A DNA stretch of 64,000 bases from Aliidiomarina soli (GCF_003986975.1 NZ_PIPO01000001.1:372001-436000); one strand, 5' to 3'. Positions 35,853 through 46,883 are shown, counted from the first letter of the stretch. Notes: generated from the letters alone by a model not told the origin. Numbers and translations: made by a program.

Positions 35853-38800
35853 TCAGAGCGTAATCGACAGTGTATGAGAGTCTCCGTCCAGCGACACTTC
35901 AACACTGGTGTCGCCGTGTTCAATCGCGACGTCATCCAGTTCTGCGTGGCTGATGCCCTGGCAACGTTTTTGCGGGTTTTTTATCGTTATCTGGTAGTGG
36001 CTACCAGCCAGTCTGACGCTGATCTCGTAGCCGGGCCAGTGTCGGGCGATACAGGGCTTTATTATCAGCCTGTTGCCGCGGCGTTTGAGCCCCAAAATAC
36101 CTTCTAACCCGGCGCGGTACATACAGCCTGCGGCGCCGGTATACCAGGTCCATCCGCCGCGCCCGCTATGCGGTGCCACCGAGTAGATATCAGCAGCTAC
36201 GACATAGGGTTCGACTTTGTACCTGGCTACCGCATCGGCATCCAGCGCATGGTTGATTGGGTTTAGCTGATTAAACATGGTCGTCGCCTGGTCGCCATCG
36301 CCTAGCTCGGTGTAGGCTTCCACAGCCCACATTGCGGCGTGACTGTACTGGCCGCCATTTTCGCGTAGGCCCGGTGGGTAGCCCTGAATATAGCCGGGGT
36401 GTTTGCCAGCATAATCAAACGGAGGTGCAAACAGCAGGACCAGACCATCCTGCTCTGAAATCAGCTGCTTCTTCAGTGAAGACATGGCATGCATAGCACG
36501 GGCATGGTCCGCACCGCCCGACAGCACTGCCCAGGACTGCGCAATGGAGTCAATGCGACATTCCTGACTTTGCCATGAGCCTAACCAGCTTCCGTCATCA
36601 TAGGTCGCACGGCGATACCACTCACCGTCCCAACTGACCTGCTCGATAACTTTATTCAGGGTTCTAGCGTAATCCTCCCATGTCTTTGCCCGCTCACGGT
36701 CGTGGGCCATTGCCTGCGGGGCAAACAGTTTGAGGGTTTTTAGCAGCAGCCAGCCGAGCCACACGCTTTCGCCTTTGCCGGCTGCTCCGACGTTATTCAT
36801 GCCGTCATTCCAGTCGCCGGTGCCAATTAACGGCAAGCCGAGTTCACCCCGTTGTGCAATGCTGCAGTCCAGTGCCCGGGCGCAATGCTCAAATAACGAG
36901 AGAGTTTGGCTGGAGACGTTGGCTTTAAAGACGTTTTCATGTTGCTCATCGTCCAGTGTCGGACCTTCAACAAAGGGTACCTGTTCGTCGAGAATGGCAA
37001 TGTCGCCGGAGCTTTGGATGTAACTTGCCGTTGCATATACCAGCCAGACTTTGTCATCGGAAATACGGGTCCGCACCCCTGTACCGGAATGGGGCAGCCA
37101 CCAGTGCTGAACATCGCCCTGATCAAACTGGCGGGCAGCTGCTCGTAGAAGATGAGCACGGGTCTCATCCGGCTTGGCAAAAGCCAGCGCCATGCCATCC
37201 TGCAGCTGGTCACGAAAGCCATAAGCGCCGCTGGCCTGATAAAATGCGGAGCGCGCCCATAGCCGACAAGCAAGGGTCTGATACGTGAGCCAGCCATTCA
37301 GCATAATATCCATAGCCCGGTCCGGTGTTTTCACCTGCACGCTGCCAAGTATCTCACGCCAGTGTTGTTGAACCTCGGCTAGCAGCGTATCTACATTGCA
37401 CTGGCGATAGGTTGCGAGTAACTGGTGGGCGTGCTCTGGCGAATCCCCCTGGCCGAGCAGGAAGAGGACGTCAACGGACTCACCAGGCGCCAGTGTTATA
37501 GATTGTCGTAATGCAGCACAGGGGTCCAGCGCGACGCCAGTCGTTCCGGACAGCGCTTTATTGCTGGCTGAATTTAAATACTCATTTCTGTCTGCAGTCC
37601 AGCTGGTTTGTTTACCGGCCAGGTCGGCGAAGGCAACCCGCTTTGAAAAATCCAGGCTCCACGGATTGCGTGCCAGGATAGCGCCGCTGCTGTCCTGCTC
37701 GGTCTGAATAAAAGGCGCGTTGTTGCAACGTGAAGCGCCCAGTACCCAGCTAACATAGCCAGTCACTGACAAGTGCTTGGTCTTGGCCGACCGGTTGTGT
37801 AGCGTCAAACGGGAAATTTTGATCGGGGCCTCTAGTGGCACCAGTTGCAGTAAGTCCAGCTCAATCTCATCAAACTGGTGCTGGAAGCGGCTGTAACCGA
37901 AACCATGGCGCGCTATAAACGACGATCCGGCCTGAGCAGTCCCTGCAGCGACGCCGTTGGCAGTGGCACTGAATTCCACCATGCTGTCTTCATCACGTAC
38001 ATAAAGCCTTTCGCCGCTGGGGTCACTGACCGGATCGTTGGACCAGGGCGTTAGCTGGTTCTCGCGGCTATTCAGAGCCCAGGTGTAGGCATTGCCTTCG
38101 GCAGAAACCTGAAAGCCAAACTGAGGGTTGGCAATTACATTGATCCAGGGCGCCGGTGTTGTTTCGTCGGTTTCAAGCAGAATCACATACTCTGAGCCGT
38201 TGTTGGCAAAACCGCCAGTGCCATTAAAGAGTTCCAGCTCAGGGGAACTGATGGTGGCAGGTTTAGCTGCTGTGATTGGGGTCTTGTGCAGGTGTGGCCG
38301 GGCACGCTCTGGCTGCGCTGTTGCAACAGGCGTTTTCTGCTTCATCCGGTTGAGCTGCGTCCGCAACGCACCGGCCGCGGCATAGAGTTTTATCCGGCAA
38401 ATCGAGGCGAGCAGGGCGCGAGCGGCCAGGCTGAGTTGGTCTGAGCGCAGTGGATAAATAGCGCCACGAGTCGGCGCGCCAATATTGACCCGCAGATGGT
38501 TGCTGCGGATCGCTGCTTCGATGGCGTCCTGCAACTCCTGAATATACGACGAAGGCTGTTCATTAATAATGACCAGGTCGACGCAGAGTTGCTTGATTTG
38601 CCAGTATTCATGCGCCCGTATAAGCTGCTTAACCTGACCGATGTGTTTAATATTGTCGATATAAAGAAGAATAATCGGCAAATCACCGGAGATACCCGTT
38701 TCCCATAATGCCGATTGCGGGGCGGCACCCTGTTGAATTATTTCTGCTGAGGAGCGAAAGGCGGCATCCTGATACAGCAGCGGTGTGGCCAGTCGCTGGA

Positions 38801-41800
38801 AATCTACCGCTTCGTTTTTGCCTATATCAAGATGACGCAACTGCAACTGCGCTTGGGTCCAGGCTAAGGTTTTGGCACGGGCAAAGGCATTGCGGTCGTG
38901 ATGTTTATCAAGCAGGGCTAGCAGTTGTTCTCTGGAGTCCGCAATCAGGGTCCAGAATGCCAGTCGGGCAACGCTGCCCGCGTTAACCTTAACCCGTCGA
39001 CGCAATGAAAAAATCGGGTCGAGCACGGTACCTGCGGTGTTGGATAGCGGTTGGTCGGGTTGCAGACTTTGGGCTGAACTTAGAGTACGTCCGCGACCGA
39101 TAAAGCGAGCACGGTCGGATTCAAATTCAGGCTCGGCAGTCAGTTGCCCTTCCACGACCACCAGATGCGCGGCCCAAATCTGCTTGTCCGTTATTGCTGG
39201 CGTGCGGCGAGTAGCAATAATGGCATCAAATTCAGGCAAGTAGTCGGTTTGGATAAACATTTTGCTAAAGGCAGGGTGAGCCTGATCAGCCGCTGGCGTA
39301 TTTAACACGATTTCGGCGTATGAGGTCACCTCGATTTCTTTTGCTTTGCTGTCGAAATTGCTAATGCACAGGCGTCTGACTTCGCCGTCATCTTCCATCG
39401 ATACCACCACATCCATGCTGGTGGTTAATTTAGGATGGTGATGAATGAACTCAGCATGGTCTTCGGCAAACTCGACGGTGGTCTCGTCGTCTTCATTCTC
39501 GTCGGAACCAGCAGCAGTACCGACCGACCACTGCCGATCTGTCTGCAGGTCACGTAAAAAGAAAAAAGTACCATAGGCATCGTGCCAGGGATCGGCCTGC
39601 CAACGGGTAATCGCCGTGTCACGACATAGACTATACCCGCCACCGGTAGCGCTCAGCATTACCGAATACTGGCCGTTGGCGAGTATATGGGTGGTCAGGG
39701 GCGTACTCGGTGTGACATGCAGAAAGCGTCTGGTCGAGCTGCCACCAGCGTTGGGATGGAGCGGTAATTTAACAGCGGCAGCCAGTTGATGGGGGGCTGC
39801 TATTTCGCGTGGCATCCGCTCCTGTAGCAACAACTCGCAAGCCTGAATAATGGGCTCACGATGAAAACGTTTACAGAGTATGTCCTGTTTCAGTGTATTG
39901 AGAATGGCAGCAATGGTCATGCCCTGATGATGAGCCATAAAGCTTCGCACAATGGCGTAGGGCTTATTTTCAGGAACCCGGCTGCGGGTATAGTCGAGCG
40001 CTTCGTAAAACCCGTAGCGGCCCATAGCGCCTAACTTAGTTAATTGGCTGTAGTTGGCCACCGCCGCGACAGGGTCGATCATAGCGGCAAGCCCGGTGGC
40101 ATAGGGAGCAATAACCCGGTCGGAGCTTAACCCTCGCTTCAGGCCGAGTTCGGGGACGCCAAAGTTCGAATACTGGTAGGTGAATTCGTGGTCTCGGGCG
40201 TTAAAAGCGGATTCGGACATGCCCCAGGGGATATTCATTGCCCGGGCATAGCTTTGTTGTAATTTGACCGCCAATTCTGTGGTCCCGGCAAGTAAGCTAC
40301 CTGCTGGGGTCTGCATGACCAGCGAAGGCATCAGGTATTCAAACATTGAACCGGACCATGAAATCAATGCTGAGCTCTTGAGTACAGGGGTCGCGGAACG
40401 ACCAAGGCGAAACCAGTGTTTACTCTCCGCATCGCCTTTTGCAATGGTGAACAAGCTGGCTAACCTGGCTTCAGAGGCCAGCAGATCGTAGCAGCTTTCG
40501 TCGCGGCTATTGGTCTCCAGCGAATAGCCAATGGCGAGCAATTTGCGTTGTGGATCGATAAGGAACGCAAAATCCATCGCAAGGGCAAACTGACGTGCAT
40601 TCGCGGCCAGCAGGTGTAGGCGTTGGTGCAACAATTCGATTTCGTTACTATAGCGGGTGTCACGTTGATGCTGCTGAACACTCTGCTTGATAGCACGAAC
40701 CCAGTAGTGAAGTTCAGAATAGGCAGCCTGGTCGTCGGCGATCATGTCCACCTGGGTCAGCAGCTGATTAACCAAAGTATCGTCGGGGAGCGTTGCAGGA
40801 CTCGCTAAAGCCTGGGTTTCTATTTTGCGAATTAACGATGCAATTTCAGTGTGGTTTCCCTTCACATCCTGCAGTGCAAGGTGGGCCAACTGGCAATTGT
40901 CTGCTAATCCAGTCAACGGGGCGGTTACGCTTTGCTCTGCCAGCCATTCTTCACAGGCGTTTGCAACCACAAGTAAATGCCCGGCCAGGTTGCCGCTGTC
41001 GACCGAGGAAATATAAGCAGGGGTAAGGGGGGTCAGTGTTTCGGTTGAATACCAGTTAAGAAAATGGCCATTGAAACGCTGCAACTTCTGCATGGTGTCA
41101 AATGTAGCTTCAAGCCGCTCAATGGTCTGCACCGTTCCGGCCCAGCCAAAATCACGTGCGGCGAGAGTCGATAACAGGTAGACGCCGATATTGGTCGGAG
41201 ACGTGCGCTGAGCGATAGCGTCTTCCGGGGTTTCCTGAAAATTATCCGGCGGCAGCATGTTGGCGCCTTCAGTGACAAATACCTCGAAGTAGCGCCAGGT
41301 ACGTCGGGCAATCAAACGTAGCTCTGTTGCCTGCTGTGTGGACAGCTCCTGACTGTCGACTGGGGTGGTGCGGGCGGTCCAGAATGCGAGGAATGGAGCA
41401 CCCAGCCAGAGCGTGCCTAATAGCAGGGTCAATGGCCAGAAAGAGGGCAGTATCAGTAACAATACGATGATAGCCAGGGCGAGTAAGGTACCGCCAAGCA
41501 TCTGTCGGTAGAATTCCGCGACAGTGCGGCAGGGTTTCGCAGCAACCTGAGCGGCGGTGGTCCATTCGAGCAGGTGGTGGTGGGTAATAAAAAGCCGAAT
41601 TAAGGTTCGGCCAATGGCGTCGCCCATTCGCCAGGCCTGGTCAGGCAACAAAGCAATGGACAGCAATATTTGCCAGCAGGCGAGTTTAAAATCGGCTACT
41701 AAGGCATTGAAGTGGCTTCGCGCGCTCATGTAACGATGGGGTAACAGGTTACCAAGAACGGGTATCAACGCTGGCAGGATGATAGTGAGAAGAACAAGCG

Positions 41801-44309
41801 CCGCAGCCACAACGGCGGATGGCCAGGGCAAGAGCAGACAACTGACGAGTGCAGCCAGGGTAAAAGGGGCAATCAGGGAACGGCGTAAGTTGTCGAGCAT
41901 TTTAAAACGGCCAAGCAAAGGCACCGCCTGTGAGCCTGTTTGCGGGACGGATGAGGACAGATTCAATACCCAGGACAAGAGCTGCCAGTCGCCGCGGGTC
42001 CATCGATGCTGGCGCTTGATAGCGACATCGTAACTGGCCGGAAAGTCTTCAATCACCTCGACGTCGGACGCCAGACCAGCGCGGGCATAAATACCTTCAA
42101 AAAGGTCATGACTGAGCAGGGTGTTTTCGGGAATGCGATGTTCCAGGGCTGCTTCAAACGCGTCGACATCGTAGATGCCTTTACCGGTGTATGATCCCTC
42201 CTGAAACAGATCCTGATAGATATCGGACGCGGCGGTTGCATAGGGATCAATGCCGCCTGGGCCAGAAAAAATTCGCTGGAAAAGCGAGCCGCGATGGTCG
42301 GTAGGGAACGCCGGAGTTACTCGCGGCTGTAAAATACCATAGCCGCGGGTGATACGGCCCTGTGACTTGTCCAGATATGGCTGGTTGAGCGGGTGGGCCA
42401 TTTTCCCAATCAAACTGATCACGGTATCGCTGACAAGGCGTGTGTCTGAGTCCAGGGTTATGACGTATCGAATAGTTTCCGGCAGTTGTGCCAGCTCTTG
42501 CTGGTTGCAGAGGAAGGTAGTGTCGGTGGCGCCGCGTAACAAGCGGTTGAGTTCATGCAGTTTACCGCGTTTTCGTTCCCAGCCCATCCACACATTTTCA
42601 CACTGATTGAAGGTACGACGCCGGTGTAAGAGAAGAAATTTATCGCCCGCATAACGTTTATTCAGCTTGTCGATGGCGCAGGTGGCGACTTCGAGTAAGT
42701 GGTCATCGGCCTGGTTCCGCTCATGGTCAGCGTCTACCCAGTCAGTCACTAACGCAAAATAAAGGTTGTTAGCACCGGTCCCGGCACTGGTCAGGAAATG
42801 GACCTCAAGTCGTTCAGCCAGTTTCTGGATGTCGTCAGGGCTGGTTAATAAGGTGGGCACGGCGATAAGCGTGCGACAGGACTCTGGAATTCCGTCTTTT
42901 AACGCCATACCTGGCAAGATAGTAGGGTTAAACCCCCAGACGATAACCCGACTAATTAGAGTCATGGCAACATCGGTGGCTGGCAAAAAGGCGAGCAGGG
43001 CGAAGAGAAATAACCAGCCGGTCGCAATTGAGCTATTCGTGCTATTGAGCATGTAGACCGTAAGCGCGAGCAGAGCCAGCGTGATTACTATAACGGTGCC
43101 GACAAAACCGCTGATGCCGACGTGCCCGATGAAACGACCCAGGCGCAGCCGAAACGGCGGTTTAAAGCCAAGTAGCTGTTCAAATTCAGGCCGTTGCTGA
43201 CCAATCAGAAAGAAGCCTGGGTCCGACTGCTGATGGGCGACTTGCTGAAGTTTATGTACCACCTCCAGTTCGGTGTGTTCTGAATGACGGGCCAGTTCCT
43301 CGATGGCATTTCGATAAAGGTTGCGGGTTGCAAAATTCATCGCCGCAAAGTTACTGCAGGCGCGCAATTCGGCATCGACCAGGCTGATGCTTTCAAATAG
43401 TTGTGACCAGTCAATGTCAGAGACTAAACGCATACTGGTAATTACATTGCGGATGGTGACATTGGCACCGCCCTGGCGCTTCTCGATATGGTCGACAATA
43501 ACGTCGACAGACAGGTTCAGCCGTTGCAGCTCTTTGTCTAACCAGCGGAGTGCCGGCGTAGTGACCGGGTCCTGCGCGCGTAAACGGGTGACCAGTTGTG
43601 CGGCAAAGGTTTCTGACAGACGCTGATCGCGGTGACCGCTGAGGTAATCAGCCAGTGCCTGGTCTGCGCCTTCACCCTGCAGTAAACGGTCCGCCAGCTT
43701 GTTTGCTTTATCACGCCGGGCCTGTTCACGGGTAATCTGATCACCCAAACGACAGAGGTTCTCCACCAGTACAATGCGCAAGGTAATAGGAACGGCCCAA
43801 AGTTCGCCAATGGTGAGTGGCTGGATCCGCTGATACGCGGTGATAAATAAACTTAGAATGTCTGGATCCAGATGACTGTCGGTATGCGCTATAAACGCCC
43901 AGGCCAGCCCAAACACTCGTGGATAACCAGCGAAGGGTCCGGCGGCAAGTTTCGGCAACTGGTGATAAAAGCCGGCCGGTAAATCCTGTCGAATTTCACG
44001 GATCTGAGCTTCAACCAAATGGTAATTATCTAACAGCCATTCTGCAGCTGGCACCATTTCCTTGCCTGCTTCCATGTCATTGACACAGTCACGGTATATC
44101 CTAATCAATGCGCTGGCGTTTTGTTCCAGGCGGTCCCTTAGTGAAAGGACTGCGGCTGGTTTGTCAGTTACCTGTTGAGCCTGCGCCAGGCTCGCAGCGT
44201 GTTGTTCCAGTCGTTCGAGGCCAAACAGTTCTTCCCGGATCGGTTCTCTGTCCTTCCATAGCGCTTGGTTCTTATATCTCATAGCAACATAATATTGGCG
44301 CAAGTTCAT
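35853..44309 (-). CDS. ndvB: Cyclic beta-1,2-glucan synthase (NdvB/Cgs type)
   Basis: Giant inner-membrane enzyme that starts, extends and cyclises beta-1,2-glucan, a periplasmic osmoregulatory sugar in rhizobia and Brucella. At 2818 residues it has the usual family size (about 2830-2870). Visible parts: N-terminal helical region; membrane helices near 410-470; GT84 glycosyltransferase with VITLDSDTRL (about 618) and QHRWTRGDWQ (about 770); more helices (about 820-1000); a glucoamylase-like segment (about 1020-1500, RSFMAHHQGMT); then two carbohydrate-binding/GH94-like halves, the last with catalytic GTGDWNDGMN near residue 2500 and GGWTWYTGAAGCMYR. No frameshift is seen. It lacks the ndvA exporter next to it. 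Confidence 0.93.
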   Translation of the reverse strand: MNLRQYYVAMRYKNQALWKDREPIREELFGLERLEQHAASLAQAQQVTDKPAAVLSLRDRLEQNASALIRIYRDCVNDMEAGKEMVPAAEWLLDNYHLVEAQIREIRQDLPAGFYHQLPKLAAGPFAGYPRVFGLAWAFIAHTDSHLDPDILSLFITAYQRIQPLTIGELWAVPITLRIVLVENLCRLGDQITREQARRDKANKLADRLLQGEGADQALADYLSGHRDQRLSETFAAQLVTRLRAQDPVTTPALRWLDKELQRLNLSVDVIVDHIEKRQGGANVTIRNVITSMRLVSDIDWSQLFESISLVDAELRACSNFAAMNFATRNLYRNAIEELARHSEHTELEVVHKLQQVAHQQSDPGFFLIGQQRPEFEQLLGFKPPFRLRLGRFIGHVGISGFVGTVIVITLALLALTVYMLNSTNSSIATGWLFLFALLAFLPATDVAMTLISRVIVWGFNPTILPGMALKDGIPESCRTLIAVPTLLTSPDDIQKLAERLEVHFLTSAGTGANNLYFALVTDWVDADHERNQADDHLLEVATCAIDKLNKRYAGDKFLLLHRRRTFNQCENVWMGWERKRGKLHELNRLLRGATDTTFLCNQQELAQLPETIRYVITLDSDTRLVSDTVISLIGKMAHPLNQPYLDKSQGRITRGYGILQPRVTPAFPTDHRGSLFQRIFSGPGGIDPYATAASDIYQDLFQEGSYTGKGIYDVDAFEAALEHRIPENTLLSHDLFEGIYARAGLASDVEVIEDFPASYDVAIKRQHRWTRGDWQLLSWVLNLSSSVPQTGSQAVPLLGRFKMLDNLRRSLIAPFTLAALVSCLLLPWPSAVVAAALVLLTIILPALIPVLGNLLPHRYMSARSHFNALVADFKLACWQILLSIALLPDQAWRMGDAIGRTLIRLFITHHHLLEWTTAAQVAAKPCRTVAEFYRQMLGGTLLALAIIVLLLILPSFWPLTLLLGTLWLGAPFLAFWTARTTPVDSQELSTQQATELRLIARRTWRYFEVFVTEGANMLPPDNFQETPEDAIAQRTSPTNIGVYLLSTLAARDFGWAGTVQTIERLEATFDTMQKLQRFNGHFLNWYSTETLTPLTPAYISSVDSGNLAGHLLVVANACEEWLAEQSVTAPLTGLADNCQLAHLALQDVKGNHTEIASLIRKIETQALASPATLPDDTLVNQLLTQVDMIADDQAAYSELHYWVRAIKQSVQQHQRDTRYSNEIELLHQRLHLLAANARQFALAMDFAFLIDPQRKLLAIGYSLETNSRDESCYDLLASEARLASLFTIAKGDAESKHWFRLGRSATPVLKSSALISWSGSMFEYLMPSLVMQTPAGSLLAGTTELAVKLQQSYARAMNIPWGMSESAFNARDHEFTYQYSNFGVPELGLKRGLSSDRVIAPYATGLAAMIDPVAAVANYSQLTKLGAMGRYGFYEALDYTRSRVPENKPYAIVRSFMAHHQGMTIAAILNTLKQDILCKRFHREPIIQACELLLQERMPREIAAPHQLAAAVKLPLHPNAGGSSTRRFLHVTPSTPLTTHILANGQYSVMLSATGGGYSLCRDTAITRWQADPWHDAYGTFFFLRDLQTDRQWSVGTAAGSDENEDDETTVEFAEDHAEFIHHHPKLTTSMDVVVSMEDDGEVRRLCISNFDSKAKEIEVTSYAEIVLNTPAADQAHPAFSKMFIQTDYLPEFDAIIATRRTPAITDKQIWAAHLVVVEGQLTAEPEFESDRARFIGRGRTLSSAQSLQPDQPLSNTAGTVLDPIFSLRRRVKVNAGSVARLAFWTLIADSREQLLALLDKHHDRNAFARAKTLAWTQAQLQLRHLDIGKNEAVDFQRLATPLLYQDAAFRSSAEIIQQGAAPQSALWETGISGDLPIILLYIDNIKHIGQVKQLIRAHEYWQIKQLCVDLVIINEQPSSYIQELQDAIEAAIRSNHLRVNIGAPTRGAIYPLRSDQLSLAARALLASICRIKLYAAAGALRTQLNRMKQKTPVATAQPERARPHLHKTPITAAKPATISSPELELFNGTGGFANNGSEYVILLETDETTPAPWINVIANPQFGFQVSAEGNAYTWALNSRENQLTPWSNDPVSDPSGERLYVRDEDSMVEFSATANGVAAGTAQAGSSFIARHGFGYSRFQHQFDEIELDLLQLVPLEAPIKISRLTLHNRSAKTKHLSVTGYVSWVLGASRCNNAPFIQTEQDSSGAILARNPWSLDFSKRVAFADLAGKQTSWTADRNEYLNSASNKALSGTTGVALDPCAALRQSITLAPGESVDVLFLLGQGDSPEHAHQLLATYRQCNVDTLLAEVQQHWREILGSVQVKTPDRAMDIMLNGWLTYQTLACRLWARSAFYQASGAYGFRDQLQDGMALAFAKPDETRAHLLRAAARQFDQGDVQHWWLPHSGTGVRTRISDDKVWLVYATASYIQSSGDIAILDEQVPFVEGPTLDDEQHENVFKANVSSQTLSLFEHCARALDCSIAQRGELGLPLIGTGDWNDGMNNVGAAGKGESVWLGWLLLKTLKLFAPQAMAHDRERAKTWEDYARTLNKVIEQVSWDGEWYRRATYDDGSWLGSWQSQECRIDSIAQSWAVLSGGADHARAMHAMSSLKKQLISEQDGLVLLFAPPFDYAGKHPGYIQGYPPGLRENGGQYSHAAMWAVEAYTELGDGDQATTMFNQLNPINHALDADAVARYKVEPYVVAADIYSVAPHSGRGGWTWYTGAAGCMYRAGLEGILGLKRRGNRLIIKPCIARHWPGYEISVRLAGSHYQITIKNPQKRCQGISHAELDDVAIEHGDTSVEVSLDGDSHTLSITL

Positions 44310-44612
44310 CGTGATAACCTGGTTCAGGAATGGGTCCTCAGAGTTTGATAATTCGGGTCGTATCCGCTGAGAGACAAGGGACAGAAGGGCACTGTCTTAT
44401 GGATAGTGTAGTTGAGCTGGCTGCGCTTGTTTAAAAAGCGCACAGTATTTTGTTTAGGATCAAGACTGAGCAGCAGTTTGCAGTGATTGGTGGGAATTCA
44501 GCATTTGCTCGACAACTTCTTATTTCTGGTATAGCGTGCATAGTTATGCACTAACAACTGAGCGTAAACTCATTTTGCGCTAAAAAAGAATAATAAAACA
44601 GGAAGTTGTCTC
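44310..44612. other. Divergent intergenic region ndvB / EAL gene
   Basis: 303 bases separating divergent starts. I see a 7-bp inverted repeat TGCGCTT-N7-AAGCGCA (44422-44442) without a T-run and AT-rich segments that could hold promoters for both genes. No reading frame, RNA or riboswitch pattern that I can support. AGGAAG (44600-44605) serves the TTG start at 44613. Confidence 0.5.
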
Positions 44613-46883
44613 TTGCTGAAACGCATGATCAGGGCGATTAAAGAGTATCTGTTAATTGAACAGCATCATCTTCTAACGCCTGATGAAGATACCTGGAAAC
44701 TAAGCGTTCTCCGATTAATTTTGCTGAGCGGCGTGGTACTTACCTTTGCTATTATTGTTCATTCCTCGTATGCCGCGTACACCCAAAGTCTTTATTATGT
44801 TTTAGTCATAACATTCGGTTTTTCCGCCGTGCTGTGGATGACTTTGGCTCTGGGTAAATCACGAATAGCGCTTGCCTCAACGTCATTAACGCTGACCATT
44901 ATCTTAGCTGGCTGCTCCATATTGTTTTTCACCATCGAGCTGTCATCCGCTCGTTACGGCCTGTTACTTTTCTTCACCTTGCCCATTATACTGCGTCTTT
45001 TTTACGGCAACAAAGCCGCTGTGGCGGGTATGCTGTTTAATATTATTCCGTATTTTGTGCTGCTTAGAAACGAATCTGTGGCGCCCTTGTTTGGTATTGA
45101 TATTACCTTGCCTGGCACTCATGTTTATCTAAGTTCTCTGGTATTTTTATTCTTTAATTTTTGTCTGCCTGTTGCTGTTATACGCGTGCTTGCGTCGCTG
45201 CAGAAGCAATCGTCACTTAACCGCGAACAAAGCAGGAAACTGGGGCAACTGGTTAAGCAGTATCAGGAGATTTTTAATAATGGCGGCATACCTTCTTTTT
45301 TTTGCGACCAGCAAGGACGTATCCTGCAGGCTAATAAAAGTGGCCGTGATTTAATCCAGCAAGCGCCGACAGAATGTGAGTATATTGATCAGCTTTTCAC
45401 CCTGAGTAAGCCGCTGGTCGTCGGTGAGACAATTGATGCCAGGCTGCGCTCGGACAGTCACATTATGTATAAAATTCAACCGGCAAGCCTGATTCATCAT
45501 AAAAAGCAGTTAATCCATTGTTTTGACATCACCCACACCGCGGAAACCGACCGACGAATCGGCGAATTACGACGACAACATTTCAATCAACACTATTCTG
45601 ACGCAACGACCGATCTAAAGAATCATCATTTCTGGAGCCACCAGTTTGCGCAAAATAAAACCCGGAAGCATTCGGTTGTTCTGCTAAAGCTTGCCAACCT
45701 GAAAGACATTAACTTGCAATATGGATTTTCCCGTGGTGACGAGGTGTTGGCCGATGTCGCCGCCTTGCTGCAAAATCAGCTGCCCTCCGCGGTGAACCTG
45801 TATCGCTTCCCTGGCGCAAAGTTTCTGCTTAGCGTGGATCAGGACCAATGTCATATCGACGACATTTCGCGTTGGCTGGATAAACATTTGCCGTTAACCG
45901 CACTGCAACGTAACGGTGAAGCCAGACTGATGTTTAATTTACAGTGGAGAGCAGGCTATTGCACGGCGGCGGGTTTTAATGCGGCAGCATTATTGGCCGA
46001 GGCCTGCGCTATTGCATTGAGCCAGACTAGTATTGACCAGCCATTCGCCCGCTATGATTCGACCATCGTCAAATTGATACGTCAGGACACGCGGAGAAAG
46101 GACCGCGTTAAGCAGCTGTTGGATGAGGGGCATCTGGCGCTTTGGTTACAGCCACAGGTGGACCAGAACCAAAGCATGACCGGATTCGAGGTGCTGGCCC
46201 GCCTCGAAGAGCCAAATCAAAGCCAGACGCTCAAGCCACACCAGTTTTTGCCTCAGGTAGAGAAACACAAATGGTACGTTTTATTTAGTCAGAAGATGCT
46301 CGAAAAAACCATTTCGTTACTGGAAAACTGGCCGGCTGAGCTGCCTGCAGTGCCATTGTCAGTGAACCTCGCCGGGCCAGAGCTACTCGACGATCTGTTT
46401 TATGAAAAGCTGCTGCGGCGCTATTCGGAAAGTGCGCTGCTGCGCAATATGCTAAAACTCGAACTCACCGAGACCTCGGTCTTATCCAGTCTTGATGAAA
46501 CCAAAAAACGGCTGACCTCGCTGGCCAATGTAGGCGCTACTATTATTATTGATGATTTTGGAACCGGCCATGCGTCGCTAGCACAGCTCATTGATTTGTC
46601 AGCGTCGGTTCTTAAAGTAGATCGAGATTTCGTGGAGCGTATTGAAACTTCAGAGCGTCACCGCAAAATTGTCAAAATGACACTTGAGCTGGCCAACTCG
46701 CTTGATATGGAAGCCATTGCCGAAGGGGTTGAGACAAAAGCTCAGCTCGCTTTGTTACTGCAAATGGGCTTCACTCGTTTTCAGGGCTTCTACTTTGGTA
46801 AGCCAGCCCCCGTTGAACATTGGATCGCGCGTGCGACCACGAATACCGACACTAGTGCGCCGCCGCAACGAATGACTCAATAA
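44613..46883 (+). CDS. Membrane protein with degenerate GGDEF and EAL domains
   Basis: Likely c-di-GMP phosphodiesterase, 756 residues. Six or so N-terminal membrane helices (about 30-195) form a sensor, followed by a PAS-like segment (about 215-310). The GGDEF domain (about 330-470) is degenerate: the signature position reads FPGAKF. The EAL domain (about 490-745) starts FEVLARL (EVL in place of EAL) but keeps NLAGPELL, ELTETSVL, IIDDFGTGHASL, LKVDRDF and EGVET. The start is a TTG with AGGAAG at good distance; an ATG at 44625 is possible. Its end overlaps the convergent merR gene by 32 bases. Confidence 0.88.
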   Translation: MLKRMIRAIKEYLLIEQHHLLTPDEDTWKLSVLRLILLSGVVLTFAIIVHSSYAAYTQSLYYVLVITFGFSAVLWMTLALGKSRIALASTSLTLTIILAGCSILFFTIELSSARYGLLLFFTLPIILRLFYGNKAAVAGMLFNIIPYFVLLRNESVAPLFGIDITLPGTHVYLSSLVFLFFNFCLPVAVIRVLASLQKQSSLNREQSRKLGQLVKQYQEIFNNGGIPSFFCDQQGRILQANKSGRDLIQQAPTECEYIDQLFTLSKPLVVGETIDARLRSDSHIMYKIQPASLIHHKKQLIHCFDITHTAETDRRIGELRRQHFNQHYSDATTDLKNHHFWSHQFAQNKTRKHSVVLLKLANLKDINLQYGFSRGDEVLADVAALLQNQLPSAVNLYRFPGAKFLLSVDQDQCHIDDISRWLDKHLPLTALQRNGEARLMFNLQWRAGYCTAAGFNAAALLAEACAIALSQTSIDQPFARYDSTIVKLIRQDTRRKDRVKQLLDEGHLALWLQPQVDQNQSMTGFEVLARLEEPNQSQTLKPHQFLPQVEKHKWYVLFSQKMLEKTISLLENWPAELPAVPLSVNLAGPELLDDLFYEKLLRRYSESALLRNMLKLELTETSVLSSLDETKKRLTSLANVGATIIIDDFGTGHASLAQLIDLSASVLKVDRDFVERIETSERHRKIVKMTLELANSLDMEAIAEGVETKAQLALLLQMGFTRFQGFYFGKPAPVEHWIARATTNTDTSAPPQRMTQ

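Noticed and set aside
44422-44442. Terminator in the ndvB/EAL gap
   Set aside because: 7-bp stem without T-run, and both neighbours start here rather than end.
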